Shown: one piece after another, positions 53,206 through 62,556 of the stretch
How positions within the stretch are numbered: the first letter of the stretch is position 1
Layout of the letters: every line of letters starts with the position of its first letter
DNA from: JABDJZ01 sp047619685
Lineage (GTDB): Bacteria > Bacteroidota > Rhodothermia > Rhodothermales > UBA10348
Reading direction: 5' to 3'
Length of the DNA stretch: 64,000 bases
Assembly: GCA_047619685.1 (NCBI GenBank)
Contig: JBLHLC010000001.1
Span: 62,001-126,000, forward strand
Notes under the pieces: model-generated
What the model saw: the letters and a program-made list of their open reading frames with translations, nothing else
The model's database searches: none
What the model was told of the DNA's origin: nothing
Translations under genes and position numbers: made by a program

Positions 53206-54102
53206 CTACTCAGATCGGTTGGCGACGACGGCCAGAAGCGCGCCGTCCGGGCTGACCGCCAGGCGAGAGGTCTCGTCAAGACCCAGGTCTGCGATTTCGC
53301 GCCAGTCTACGTCCAACCCGGGAGCGTAGGCGTAGAGGATGCCCTCAATGGCCATGACGATAGCGCCGTCCGGCGTCCACGCGTAGTCTTGCCCACCTTC
53401 CAGAGGCACCGCGACAGGCGATGATTCGCCGGTTGCCCAGTCGTAGCGTCTGATTTCGCGATAATCGTCGGAGACCGTGACCAGGTAGGAAGAGGCTCTT
53501 TCGCCGGGGACTTTGTGTAGTGATCGGCCCACACGCTCTGCGACGACGGTTGTGTCCGCGGTCCCCTCCATCACCAGTTGAAGGGTGGAGGGCCGTCCCA
53601 GGCGGAAAAAGAGCACCTTGTCGTCGCCCACCCAGGTGTGGTAGCCGACACGATTTACCGTGGCCACGGGTACTGGCGTGTCCTCCGAATCAAGCGGATA
53701 TCGCCACAATTCCTGCACACCGTCCAGGTCCATCCGAATGGCCGAAAACCAACCCGGCCGGGCGGGGACGGTAGTGGGGGAGTATTCACCCTCGGCCGAA
53801 TGTGTTACCTGCGAGACACTTCCATCTGCCACGGAATACGCAAAAGTGTCCATGTTGCCGGTCCGGTCGGAGGTGAACAGAATCTGCGAACCGTCGGCTG
53901 TGAAATGGGGCTGGTTGTCGTAGCCGGCCCTGTCTGTGACTATGGCGTCGTGAGTGGCCGTGCCATCGCTCAGGCGAAACAGGTGGATATCGGTGCCGGA
54001 AGGGGCATCGGGCGCAGCATCGGCCTGTCCCGGGGCCTCGGGCTCACCGGTGCACGCAGAAAGGGCCAGAGCCAGGAGTAGTGAGAGATATGCGGTTTTC
54101 AT
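53206..54102 (-). CDS. Lipoprotein with WD40/TolB-type propeller
   Basis: 298 residues from the ATG at 54102. A lipoprotein signal (MKTAYLSLLLALALSACTG) puts the lipidated cysteine at residue 17. An Ala/Pro/Asp-rich linker follows, then a beta-propeller with PD40-type strips (NQPHFTADGSQILFTSDRTG, QDYAWTPDGAIV, SRLAVSPDGALLAVVAN). Such proteins sit on the periplasmic or outer face of the membrane and usually bind partners rather than catalyse. It ends soon after a propeller strip and could be slightly short. It is separated by 69 bases from the DUF1501 gene upstream and may be transcribed with it. Confidence 0.82.
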   Translation of the reverse strand: MKTAYLSLLLALALSACTGEPEAPGQADAAPDAPSGTDIHLFRLSDGTATHDAIVTDRAGYDNQPHFTADGSQILFTSDRTGNMDTFAYSVADGSVSQVTHSAEGEYSPTTVPARPGWFSAIRMDLDGVQELWRYPLDSEDTPVPVATVNRVGYHTWVGDDKVLFFRLGRPSTLQLVMEGTADTTVVAERVGRSLHKVPGERASSYLVTVSDDYREIRRYDWATGESSPVAVPLEGGQDYAWTPDGAIVMAIEGILYAYAPGLDVDWREIADLGLDETSRLAVSPDGALLAVVANRSE

Positions 54103-54171
54103 GGTACTTGTCGAGGTCGGATTACCACCCACAATCTACACCTTTGCGGGCCTCTCGCTCGCGGTCCGGCC

Positions 54172-55776
54172 TCAGTCAATCACAACCAACGGTCTGGACA
54201 GCAGCGATGCCCCGCTCCGTACTCTCACCAGATAGTGCCCGGCTGCAATCCGGGCGGGAATGTGAAAACCGATTGTCTGCCGTCCGGCGGGAAGCACGAC
54301 GTTGAAGAGACTGGCCACCTGCCGACCCAATAGGTCCACGAGGGACGCCTGAACGGGCAGGGTCTGAGATAGGGAGAGTTGTATCGTGGCGGTGTCCCTG
54401 GCCGGGTTAGGGAACAGCCCGTCAATCACCGTACTGCCGGGCAGGGAAGAAGCCGAAGAACCCAGACCCGTTTGGGCCTGAAACAGCGGAACGGCCGTGT
54501 AGGAGCCCCCCAGAAGGGAGGAGACGGCAGGCGCGGTCAGCCCGAACCAGCCCTCAAGCACAGCCGCGTAGACAGACCTGAAGTCTGCGCCCGCGACAAG
54601 ATTGCCGTTGGCATCCAGGCCTGCGAGGTCGGGATTCTGCCCGATAAGCCCTCCGGTGAGCCCCGGACCGAAAACAAAGAGGGGCGCAGCGGTCCCGTGA
54701 TCCGTTCCCACAGAACTGTTTTCATGGATGCGCCGACCGAACTCCGAGAAGGTCATCGCCAAGACGCGCTCCGACAGTCCGTCAACGCCCAAATCGTTCA
54801 CGAAGGCGGCGGTTGCGTCCCCAAGCTGCCTCAAAAGGTTCGAATGCCCACCGGCCTGGTCGGCATGTGTGTCGAAACCGCCAATCGTGACATGGTAGAT
54901 TCGGGAAGCCAAGCCGCCCCGGATGAGGCGAGCGATGGTAGCGAGGTTTTGCCCCAGTGAGCTTCCTGGGTAACCCACGCGATTGCTACCTGAATCGTAG
55001 GCGCTCTTCAGTACCTGAGCGTATGTGAAGGAGCTGTTCGACACCCGTCGGACAAACGACAGTTCCTCGCCGAGAAGCGTGTCGGGCACCCCCTCGGCGT
55101 CGTAGACTCCGCTTCCCTGTATGAGCCTGTTGAGTAGAGAAGGACTCGGGAAGTTGACGCCCAAAGAGCGTTCCGCCGCCTGCAGCAAGAGGGGACTCGT
55201 CGAACCAATTTGGACGGCGACAGGGTGTTCAGGGAGGCTGGCATCAAAGTCTGGCGTGGTCCCGTCCAGATACCGTCCCAGCCATCCAGTGCCAGATAGG
55301 TCCTGTGCGTTGTCGCCCGTCAGCCAGACATCCGTGGAGACGAAGTGTGACAGTTCAGGATTATCGTAGCCGACGTTTTGGATGATGGCGAGCCTGCCGT
55401 CCTTGTACGGAGCTTCCCAGGCACGAAGGCCAGAGTGAAGTGCCATCTCTCCGTTCAGGGCGACGGTGTTCTGTGCGCGGATTCCCAGCCGGGGACGCGC
55501 CTGGTAGTACAGATCGTTCGTGACGGGGATGACCGTGTTCAATCCGTCATTGCCCCCGGCCAGTTGGATAAGAACCAGGATGCGCTCGGGATCCGAGGCT
55601 TGAAGCGCGGCCAGGAGTCGTGCATCTGTTCCGGCGTGGACCGGCACTCCACCCAGTCCAAGAGCTACCGATCCACCTGCCAGAGCTACTCCGCGAAGGA
55701 ACTGTCTCCGGCTCCAGCCGACATGGGCCCCTGCATGAGCTGGCCCGTCCCGAAGCATTGATCCTGTTGTGCACAT
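54172..55776 (-). CDS. DUF1501 protein with twin-arginine signal and T9SS-like tail
   Basis: 534 residues. A twin-arginine signal is visible near the start (WSRRQFLRGVALAGGSVALG, residues about 21-40). The DUF1501 domain fills most of the chain: LVLIQLAGGNDGLNTVIP near residue 67, SHFVSTDVWLTG, the GGFDTHADQ segment, and FSEFGRRIHENSSVGTDHG. DUF1501 is related to sulfatase/alkaline-phosphatase folds. The last 80 residues (GLFPNPARDTATIQLSLS ... LVDLLGRQVASLF) match a type A sorting domain variant, suggesting Tat export followed by T9SS secretion of a folded protein. The gene starts one base after the DUF1800 stop. Such pairs are common in Bacteroidota and Planctomycetota; substrate unknown. 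Confidence 0.9.
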   Translation of the reverse strand: MCTTGSMLRDGPAHAGAHVGWSRRQFLRGVALAGGSVALGLGGVPVHAGTDARLLAALQASDPERILVLIQLAGGNDGLNTVIPVTNDLYYQARPRLGIRAQNTVALNGEMALHSGLRAWEAPYKDGRLAIIQNVGYDNPELSHFVSTDVWLTGDNAQDLSGTGWLGRYLDGTTPDFDASLPEHPVAVQIGSTSPLLLQAAERSLGVNFPSPSLLNRLIQGSGVYDAEGVPDTLLGEELSFVRRVSNSSFTYAQVLKSAYDSGSNRVGYPGSSLGQNLATIARLIRGGLASRIYHVTIGGFDTHADQAGGHSNLLRQLGDATAAFVNDLGVDGLSERVLAMTFSEFGRRIHENSSVGTDHGTAAPLFVFGPGLTGGLIGQNPDLAGLDANGNLVAGADFRSVYAAVLEGWFGLTAPAVSSLLGGSYTAVPLFQAQTGLGSSASSLPGSTVIDGLFPNPARDTATIQLSLSQTLPVQASLVDLLGRQVASLFNVVLPAGRQTIGFHIPARIAAGHYLVRVRSGASLLSRPLVVID

Positions 55777-55777
55777 A

Positions 55778-57280
55778 TCAGCTCAGTTGGAACTCGGGGA
55801 GACGAGATAGCAGACGCACATAATTGGTGATCAGGACGATGCCCGCTTCGGAAGCAGGATTCCATTCATACCAGGGGATTCCTGAAAGAAACAGTTTGAC
55901 AAGATTGACACGATAGGCCGGACCGTTCAGCAGTTCGTCAGGAAGCGGCGCGCTGACAAGGTTTCCGCCGAACGGTTCGGCTACCTCGGGAATTGAGACA
56001 AACTCAAGCGGCACTGCCAGGAATTGCTCCGCCAGGCCGATGGCAAACTCCACGGCCGGATACGGGGACTGTCCTCCGATATCCCGCGCCATCTTCTCCC
56101 ACTGCGCACGGGTCATGGCAAAGCCCGCGGTCCAGTCCGTGGCGGACCAACGCCGCGGCAGCAGGTCGGTATTGAGCCACGCATGGTGACCTGGCCAACC
56201 CGCCACGTTTGGCGGAGCCAGCAGGGACTGCCCCAAACCGTCGGTGAACGACAGCACGTTTCCAGCGAGCGAGAGCGATGGAGATTCGTCGGGCAGACTG
56301 AACTGCAGCGCCATCATTTCAAGGGGATCCTTGATCCGGACGCCCATGAAACGCTCTTCGAAGAAGTAGGAGGAACTCAGAAGTGTCACCAGAAGCTCTC
56401 CGATGTCGAAGCCAGATTCGATGAACTGTTGCGCGAGTTCTTCGACTATTTCCTCCTCGGGCGCGTGGTGCACGAGTTCGGAAACCAGAGCGCGACAAAG
56501 AAAGCGCGCTACCTGGGTGGGGCGCTCATCAAAAATGACGTCGACAATGTCCTCAGAGTCGAACTCTCCAGAACGGCCAAGGAACGTCTTTGGGCCTGCG
56601 TCAAACTGGCTCCTTGAGTGGAAGGCGCTCCAACTTGAGCGTACGTCCATTCGCCATCCCGTGAGAGCCCGCGCCGCCTCCGTAATATCAGTTTGTGTGT
56701 AATTCGGCGTTCCGTCCACATCCACCGGGCCCATCGTGAAGAGCTCCATCAACTCACGGGCGTAGTTCTCATTGGGAGCAGCACGCGTGTTGTACCTGCC
56801 GTCCAGATAATAGAGCATCGAGCCTTCCGTGGTCACGGCTTTGACGAAGCTGCGATAGTTGCCGAAAGCAAAACTCTGCATGAGCCGGACATAACGAAAG
56901 GCGAGGGCAGCGTAGCGATATTTTCTGACATCCGTCACGAAGTGATTATGCCATAAGAGTGCCATACGCGTGCGCAGGCCTCCGTCCAGGATCTCACGCA
57001 TCCATGCGGCCCGGACTTCTTGAACGTAGTAGGCGTCCTGATCCCGGAACGCGTTCACCACTTCACTCGGCGAACCGGAAGGCGGGTAGTGGATAGCGAT
57101 CCAGGGCGGATCCTGCAGAAAACTGGAGTTTGTCGGTTCAGCAATCCAGTCCCGGACTACATCCTCGGCCGTTCGGCCGACAGCCAGTTCTATCGCGCGC
57201 GGACTCGCAGAAAAGGCAGCTCGGCACAGTAGGTGCTTTGCCTCTCTTCGTGTCAGCGGTGCGGTTTTCTTGTCGAGCAT
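55778..57280 (-). CDS. DUF1800 domain protein
   Basis: 500 residues from the ATG at 57280; an in-frame ATG at 57337 would add an arginine-rich stretch. The typical DUF1800 start (TRREAKHLLCRAAFSASPRA) is followed by WMREILDGGLRTRMALLWHN, ending HNHFVTD, then NENYARELMELFTMG near residue 170 and the GWRMDVR region. The C-terminal half includes PPNVAGWPGHHAWLNT. No clear signal peptide is visible. Its stop is one base before the DUF1501 start, so the two are translationally linked and probably work together, as in many genomes. The biochemical role of the family is not established. Confidence 0.9.
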   Translation of the reverse strand: MLDKKTAPLTRREAKHLLCRAAFSASPRAIELAVGRTAEDVVRDWIAEPTNSSFLQDPPWIAIHYPPSGSPSEVVNAFRDQDAYYVQEVRAAWMREILDGGLRTRMALLWHNHFVTDVRKYRYAALAFRYVRLMQSFAFGNYRSFVKAVTTEGSMLYYLDGRYNTRAAPNENYARELMELFTMGPVDVDGTPNYTQTDITEAARALTGWRMDVRSSWSAFHSRSQFDAGPKTFLGRSGEFDSEDIVDVIFDERPTQVARFLCRALVSELVHHAPEEEIVEELAQQFIESGFDIGELLVTLLSSSYFFEERFMGVRIKDPLEMMALQFSLPDESPSLSLAGNVLSFTDGLGQSLLAPPNVAGWPGHHAWLNTDLLPRRWSATDWTAGFAMTRAQWEKMARDIGGQSPYPAVEFAIGLAEQFLAVPLEFVSIPEVAEPFGGNLVSAPLPDELLNGPAYRVNLVKLFLSGIPWYEWNPASEAGIVLITNYVRLLSRLPEFQLS

Positions 57281-57398
57281 GTGCGCGTTGCGGCGGCTAC
57301 GGCGAGGAGTTCTCCGAAGCCCCCCCAAACTACACATTCAGCAGCCCTTCCCTCGCCTGTCACTCAATTGCGCCCACGGCCAGGCAGCAGGGCGGCGT

Positions 57399-57570
57399 GT
57401 GCCGGCGGACTACGTCACCGATGGACTGAGTCTCCTGGGTCAAATGACGGGGTGCCCGGACACCGCTCGATCGTGGGCATTTACGCACTATACCCCAGGG
57501 TGGGGAGGCTTCGCAGACGCGCGATGGGCTCACGATGGGTCTTGGAAGTTGTACGCTGCCGGGCGCTGCC
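57399..57570 (+). pseudogene. Sulfatase C-terminal fragment
   Basis: One frame reads TDGLSLLGQMTGCPDTARSW, then AFTHYTPGWGGFADARWAHD and WKLYAAGR. This follows the C-terminal pattern of arylsulfatase A-type enzymes (DGxSxLPxLxG, REWxxxHYxP, RxxRxxxxKLYxxGR). There is no catalytic N-terminal half and no start, so it is a remnant. The rest of the 57281-57687 gap shows no gene. Confidence 0.4.
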
Positions 57571-57687
57571 CTGATAGCCTGGGTACATATTATGGACGCG
57601 ATCTGGAATATCTTTACTGGATCATTCCCCCGGGCCTCTTTAATTACTGGGCTGGACTGCCCTCGAAAAAGAAACCCCTGGACTGCC

Positions 57688-58540
57688 ATGACCCGCCGAA
57701 TCCTCATCGCCATCGGACTGGGCCTTGGTCTGCTTTTGGCCGTGGTCCTGGTCAGGACCATGCTGCACACGCCGGAGGCCTTTGAGAGCGCTCCGTTGGA
57801 GGTGATCGAGTTTGACGACCAAGTGGCGGCCAGGCATCTGGCTGAAGCAGTGAGGTTTGAAACGGTTTCTCACCAGTCTGGGGCCAGGTACCCTGGATGA
57901 CTAGAGTGCAGTCATCGCGATGCTGGAGGCAACGACGGTCCTGCTTCAGGCTGGCTTCCGGCCGTCGCGAACAGTCTACTTCAGTTTCGGCCACGACGAA
58001 GAACTGGGAGGCCAGAGGGGCGCGGGCAGCGTAGTATCCGCTATCACCTTTGGCAACGCCATTCTTCGGACCACCACGGCACCCACCATGCTGTCGGGAA
58101 GCGTCAAGACGAACATATTGCCAGTCGAGGCCATCGTGACCGTCAACTTCCGCATCCACCCCAGCGATACCGTCGAAGACGTGGTCAATCACGTCAGGGC
58201 GGCCGTGGAAAGCGAACACATCGAGGTGCGGGTACCACCGGGATCTGGACGTCCTGGGTCGCGGGTCTCCGACTGGGAGTCCGACGGGTTTGAGATAATC
58301 GATAGATCCGTTCGCCAGATCTACGGGGACGTTGGCGTGGCGCCGGGCCTCATGATTGCGGGGTCAGACAGCCGCCACTCCGGCAAAATGGCAGATAACT
58401 CGTTCCGGTTTAACCCCATGGTACTGTCACAGGACGACCTGCCGGGATTCCACGGTACCAACCATAGTATCGGAGTTGCGAACCTTGGGAAGGGTGTCCG
58501 GACCTATCTGCAGATTCTCCGGAACGCGGCTTCCAACTAG
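57688..58540 (+). pseudogene. M20 peptidase (PM20D1-like) with internal deletions
   Basis: Starts with a membrane anchor (MTRRILIAIGLGLGLLLAVV) and the family stretch AARHLAEAVRFETVSHQSG, then hits a stop at 57898-57900. Homology resumes near 57911 in another frame (AVIAMLEATTVLLQAGFRPS, FGHDEELGGQRGAGS). The metal-ligand region normally between these parts (HxDV and nearby Asp) is missing. A second gap follows GAGS: the dimerisation-domain PGGHSS region is absent before NAILRTTTAPTML. The C-terminal part (VKTNILPVEAIVTVNFRIHP, GTNHSIGV) is present. Loss of ligands and frame make it inactive. Confidence 0.72.
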
Positions 58541-58583
58541 CGTGACATGTGTTGCTTTGGGAAGGGCGAATCGGACGGAGGTG

Positions 58584-58835
58584 CTAACGGACAATTGCCA
58601 CGACTCCGCTCGCCGCGAATGATGCTCCTCCAGCCAGCGTCCACACGTACAGACCGCCAGCGAGATCGGACACTTCAGCCGTGATCTGCTGCGTTTCCGG
58701 CCCCGTTGGGTCCGGACCCCTGAGCCGCGAGACCCCTCTTCCGACCAGGTCGTAGACTGAGAGGGTGATGACCTCGGGCTTTGCAAGTGCGAACTCTACC
58801 GTGAAAACTATATGCCTAGTCCCGAATCCCGGCAC
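58584..58835 (-). pseudogene. Orphan T9SS sorting-domain fragment
   Basis: Reads FTVEFALAKPEVITLSVYDL, then VGRGVSRLRG and a GGLYVWTLAGG strip, the strand order of a type A sorting domain but without the NPFNP start. It overlaps the end of the amidohydrolase gene by 20 bases in a different frame. It could be the severed tail of that protein or of a lost gene. Confidence 0.45.
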
Positions 58836-61800
58836 TCACCCCGGCCGGTCCGAGATTCCGCCATCCGAAGTCCGGCAGCGCCTGCTGGCGCGGCCACACC
58901 TCGTCCATCGTATTGCCGTCGTACAGACGCCCGTTCTTCATGATGTACTGCAGCTTGACGGAATTGCGCAGATCCTCCAGCGGATCACCATCGATCACCA
59001 GAATGTCGGCCAATTTGCCGGCCTCCAGGCTCCCCAGGTCATTCCCGAATCCGATGGCCTCGGCCCCGTAAATGGTCGCTGCCCTGAGTGCATCGTGCGT
59101 GGACATCCCGCCGGAACCCATGGCCCAGAGTTCCCAGTGGTAGCCGAGTCCCTGCAGCTGTCCATGGCTGCCAACCCCGGCACGAGCACCGTTCTCGATC
59201 AATTGTTTCGCAAAGCCGGCATGTTGGCTGAAGACGTACTCCTCCGGTAGGAACCAACCCGCCTGACCAGGGCTGCCGCCTGCACCGGGACCGCGACGCC
59301 TGGAGCGCGTGTCGATGCTCTCGTGCGGCGTGAAGCGCTGTAGTTTCTCGTTGTCGTGAACGTTTTCGGTTGCGTAGAAGTAGTTCTCGCCGAACGGAGC
59401 CCCGTAGGACACGAGCAGCGTGGGACTGTTTGTTGTCTGTGACGCCTTGAATAACTCGACCACGTCCATAAAGATGGGCGCGATCGGCAGAGCGTGCTCG
59501 ATGCCCGGATATCCGTCCAGCGCGTGGGTAATGTTCAACTTGAAGTCGAGTCCGCCTTCTGTCGTCGGCATGATCCGGTGCTTCTTGGCCGCAGCAATAA
59601 TCCACTGACGCTGCTGTCGATTCCCCGACATGTACATCTTCAGGGTCTTGGTATCGAAGTACTCGCTGTACCGTTTCAGAACGGATTCGGCCATCTCGGC
59701 AGACCGAATGTTCTCGCTCAGGAAGACGCCCGGGCCCGTGTGATAGATTCTCGGACCCAGCATCGTTCCGGTTTCAACCCGGTCCGCATAACTTAACACG
59801 TCTGTGAAGGCGGTCTGCGGGTCTCGCGTTGTGGTCACGCCGAATGCAAGCGTGGTCAAAAACTGCCACGCCTGCGTCGAGTGGACCTCAGGGACAAGCC
59901 ACTGCGGGTGGTAGTGCGTGTCGACGAAGCCTGGAATCAGCGTCTTTCCCGTTACGTCGATGATCTCGGCGCCATCCGGCACGTCAACCTCACCGCGTGG
60001 GCCAATCGCCACGATCCGGTTGTCGGTCACCACCACATCCGCGTTCTCGATGATTTCGTGTTCCTTCATCGTGAGCACTCGACCTCCTCTCAGGACTACA
60101 GTCCCTTCCGGAACGTCCCGAGCCATGGTCACTTTGATGCGCTGTTCATGCGCCTTGTACGCGGCCGAGGGATCCGGGATAGCATCGAGACCACCTCGTA
60201 CGGAATCCGCCAGGGCTGTGATGTCCTCGGCTTCCCGTTGCATTTTCGCGATCGCTCGCTTCAAGGAAGAGGCTGTTACAGCCAATGAATCCGCACGCAG
60301 GCCGCTCAGCGTGGTCTTCAGCGAATCGACCTGTGCGCTTCTTGCCAGGGCCGAATCGGGAGGCGCTTCATCCGGAGTTGCCTTGGATGAATCCGGGGCC
60401 GACGCACTCGCCGGCTTCTCCAGACTCGCGATCTTGGCTCGTGTCGACTTGATGAGGTCGTTGATTTCCCTGCCTCGTACGCGAACCAGCGCGTCGCCGC
60501 GCTGCCAGGCGATGACACTGTCTTCCTCGGCCTGGACGTGATCCAGGTCGTAGCTGAACAGCGCGTTTCCGAGGGCCCAGGTAATCCTTGTCCCGTCCGT
60601 GCTCCACGACGGGAACTCACCACCCACGTCGGTAAGCTTGCGGACCTCCACTGGTGCACTGGCCGGATTGGCCACAATGATGGTGGGAGGCGTCCCCACA
60701 GGGTCGACCACATCGACGGTGTAGATCTGCATGCCCACCTGGGCCACGGCACGGCCACCCTGGGGCGACATCAGTACCAGACCCGCCGGAGGAGGCGGAG
60801 CGCCTGATTCGAGGTCTCCGTCCGCTTCTTCCGGATGCGCCACGTCGACGGGCGTCGGGAATACACGGCGCGGAAGCTGGGTGTATTCCTCCGGGTGCAC
60901 CGACTGAACGGTGGTCCCCGCCGGGGCACCGCGCACGATGAGGTGCATCTTTACGTCCGTCCCATCCCACCGGAACGATACCAGGCCCTCCCTGGGGCTG
61001 TAGGCGTAAATTCGATCGGGCTGATCCTGCCTGAAATGCATCACGTCGCGCGACCCGCTAGGCGAAATGACGGTGGCATCCCCACCCGCCCGAGGGACCC
61101 AAACGAATTGGCCTCCCAACGGTCCAAAAAAGACATCGGGCGCGACTTTCAGCTCACGGGCCGCGGCACGCGTCGCGACGACCCGCTCTCCGTCTGGCGA
61201 CCAGGCCAGGTTGTAGTAGAGCGCGGCAGCGGTGGTGAGTTGTGTAGGAGTGGTGACGGCATTCACCGGGGTGGTCATGATATGCCCACCAGCCACGTCG
61301 TCCCAGGTGGCGTAAGCAACGGAGCGTCCGTCGGGCGCCCAGACTGCGTGGAATTCACCCACATCCTGAGTGGTCAGTCGGCGGGCCTCACCATCCGGCA
61401 TGGCCTTCAACCACAGACGATCAAATGCCTCGAACACCATCTGAGTCTCGTCGGGCGACAGGACAGGGTGGCGAATCTGCTTGGCAGTCACTGCCGCAGC
61501 CGTGTCCACCTTGTAGGCAAACTTCACCTCGGGGCCTACGTCCAGTTTTACGTCGGCTTGGAATGGAATCTCGGTCTGCGCCGATCCATCGATCGGGATT
61601 CGCCAAACCTTGCCGCCGTACGACGCGATGATGGCTTCCGAGTCCGGCGTAAAGGAGTACCCCGGGAGAAGATCGAGCCGAGCGCGCGACTCCATGTCGT
61701 CACGCTGCACCGGATATGCCAGCCACTCTTCGCGGCCGGTCGCGAGTTCTCGCTTCCGCAATCCCGTCTGGGCGTTCTCTCGCGAGCCGTACACCAGCCA

Positions 61801-62556
61801 GCGTCCATCAGGCGAAAGCGCAGGGCGCATTCCAGAACCATAACGGTTGGTCATTCCCAGCGACTGACCGGTGTCCCTGTCGTACCGGACAAGCTGGTAT
61901 TGAGGAAAACGGGCGTTGTAATTCCAGTCGTTGGTACCACTCGCGTACCAGATGTAACGGCCGTCCGGCGCTGGAGTGGCTCCAGTTATCTTGCTCTGGG
62001 CCGGTGTGGTTACCAGCGGAATCGGGGAGCGACGCGAAACGTTGTACATGTAGAGTTTGGCTGCGCCTCCGAGACCGCCGCTGCGCGACGCAATGACGTG
62101 CTCGCCATCGGGCATCCATTCCGGCGACACGTATTGGAAGCCATTCCCTTGCGTCACCTGTGTGGTATCCGAGAAGTCCATCCGCATGGTCCACACGTTG
62201 TCGCCACCGCTACGGTCAGAGACAAAGACAAGGGTCTCGCCGTCGGGGCTAAACCGAGGCTGAACGTCCATTGGAAGACCATCGGTAATCTGAGTGGCTT
62301 CGCCACCCCGGATGGGCATCGTCCAGATATCACCCAGCATATCGAAGACGATCGTCTGACCGTCCGGACTGACGTCGAGTGACATCCAGGTCACTTCGGT
62401 GGCCGTAAACTCGGCCTTTCGATCGGGCGTCAGAACGAGCGGCTTCTTCGACGCCGCGGCGCTGCCTTCCCGGCTCTGAGCGGCAAGTGGATTCCCACTT
62501 GAGATCGCCAACACCAGGCCTGCCATCATCAGGATGGCGCTTTTTAGGCGGCTCAT
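58816..62556 (-). CDS. Secreted amidohydrolase fused to TolB-type propeller (copy 1)
   Basis: 1246 residues from the ATG at 62556, which overlaps the upstream stop as ATGA. Signal peptide: MSRLKSAILMMAGLVLAISS, cut near LAAQ. Residues about 30-700 form PD40/WD40-like propeller repeats (LDVSPDGQTIVFD, PRFSPDGETLVFVSDRSGGD). About 700-800 is a helical linker rich in Glu/Ala/Ser. About 810-1246 is an amidohydrolase barrel of the imidazolonepropionase-like type: TLIPGFVDTHYHPQW gives the HxH metal pair, with GVTTTRDPQT, an EGGLDFKLNITHALDG stretch and VGSHGQLQGLGYHWELWAMG downstream. The substrate is unknown (peptides or cyclic amides are usual guesses). Tandem paralogue of the gene upstream. Confidence 0.92.
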   Translation of the reverse strand: MSRLKSAILMMAGLVLAISSGNPLAAQSREGSAAASKKPLVLTPDRKAEFTATEVTWMSLDVSPDGQTIVFDMLGDIWTMPIRGGEATQITDGLPMDVQPRFSPDGETLVFVSDRSGGDNVWTMRMDFSDTTQVTQGNGFQYVSPEWMPDGEHVIASRSGGLGGAAKLYMYNVSRRSPIPLVTTPAQSKITGATPAPDGRYIWYASGTNDWNYNARFPQYQLVRYDRDTGQSLGMTNRYGSGMRPALSPDGRWLVYGSRENAQTGLRKRELATGREEWLAYPVQRDDMESRARLDLLPGYSFTPDSEAIIASYGGKVWRIPIDGSAQTEIPFQADVKLDVGPEVKFAYKVDTAAAVTAKQIRHPVLSPDETQMVFEAFDRLWLKAMPDGEARRLTTQDVGEFHAVWAPDGRSVAYATWDDVAGGHIMTTPVNAVTTPTQLTTAAALYYNLAWSPDGERVVATRAAARELKVAPDVFFGPLGGQFVWVPRAGGDATVISPSGSRDVMHFRQDQPDRIYAYSPREGLVSFRWDGTDVKMHLIVRGAPAGTTVQSVHPEEYTQLPRRVFPTPVDVAHPEEADGDLESGAPPPPAGLVLMSPQGGRAVAQVGMQIYTVDVVDPVGTPPTIIVANPASAPVEVRKLTDVGGEFPSWSTDGTRITWALGNALFSYDLDHVQAEEDSVIAWQRGDALVRVRGREINDLIKSTRAKIASLEKPASASAPDSSKATPDEAPPDSALARSAQVDSLKTTLSGLRADSLAVTASSLKRAIAKMQREAEDITALADSVRGGLDAIPDPSAAYKAHEQRIKVTMARDVPEGTVVLRGGRVLTMKEHEIIENADVVVTDNRIVAIGPRGEVDVPDGAEIIDVTGKTLIPGFVDTHYHPQWLVPEVHSTQAWQFLTTLAFGVTTTRDPQTAFTDVLSYADRVETGTMLGPRIYHTGPGVFLSENIRSAEMAESVLKRYSEYFDTKTLKMYMSGNRQQRQWIIAAAKKHRIMPTTEGGLDFKLNITHALDGYPGIEHALPIAPIFMDVVELFKASQTTNSPTLLVSYGAPFGENYFYATENVHDNEKLQRFTPHESIDTRSRRRGPGAGGSPGQAGWFLPEEYVFSQHAGFAKQLIENGARAGVGSHGQLQGLGYHWELWAMGSGGMSTHDALRAATIYGAEAIGFGNDLGSLEAGKLADILVIDGDPLEDLRNSVKLQYIMKNGRLYDGNTMDEVWPRQQALPDFGWRNLGPAGVSAGIRD

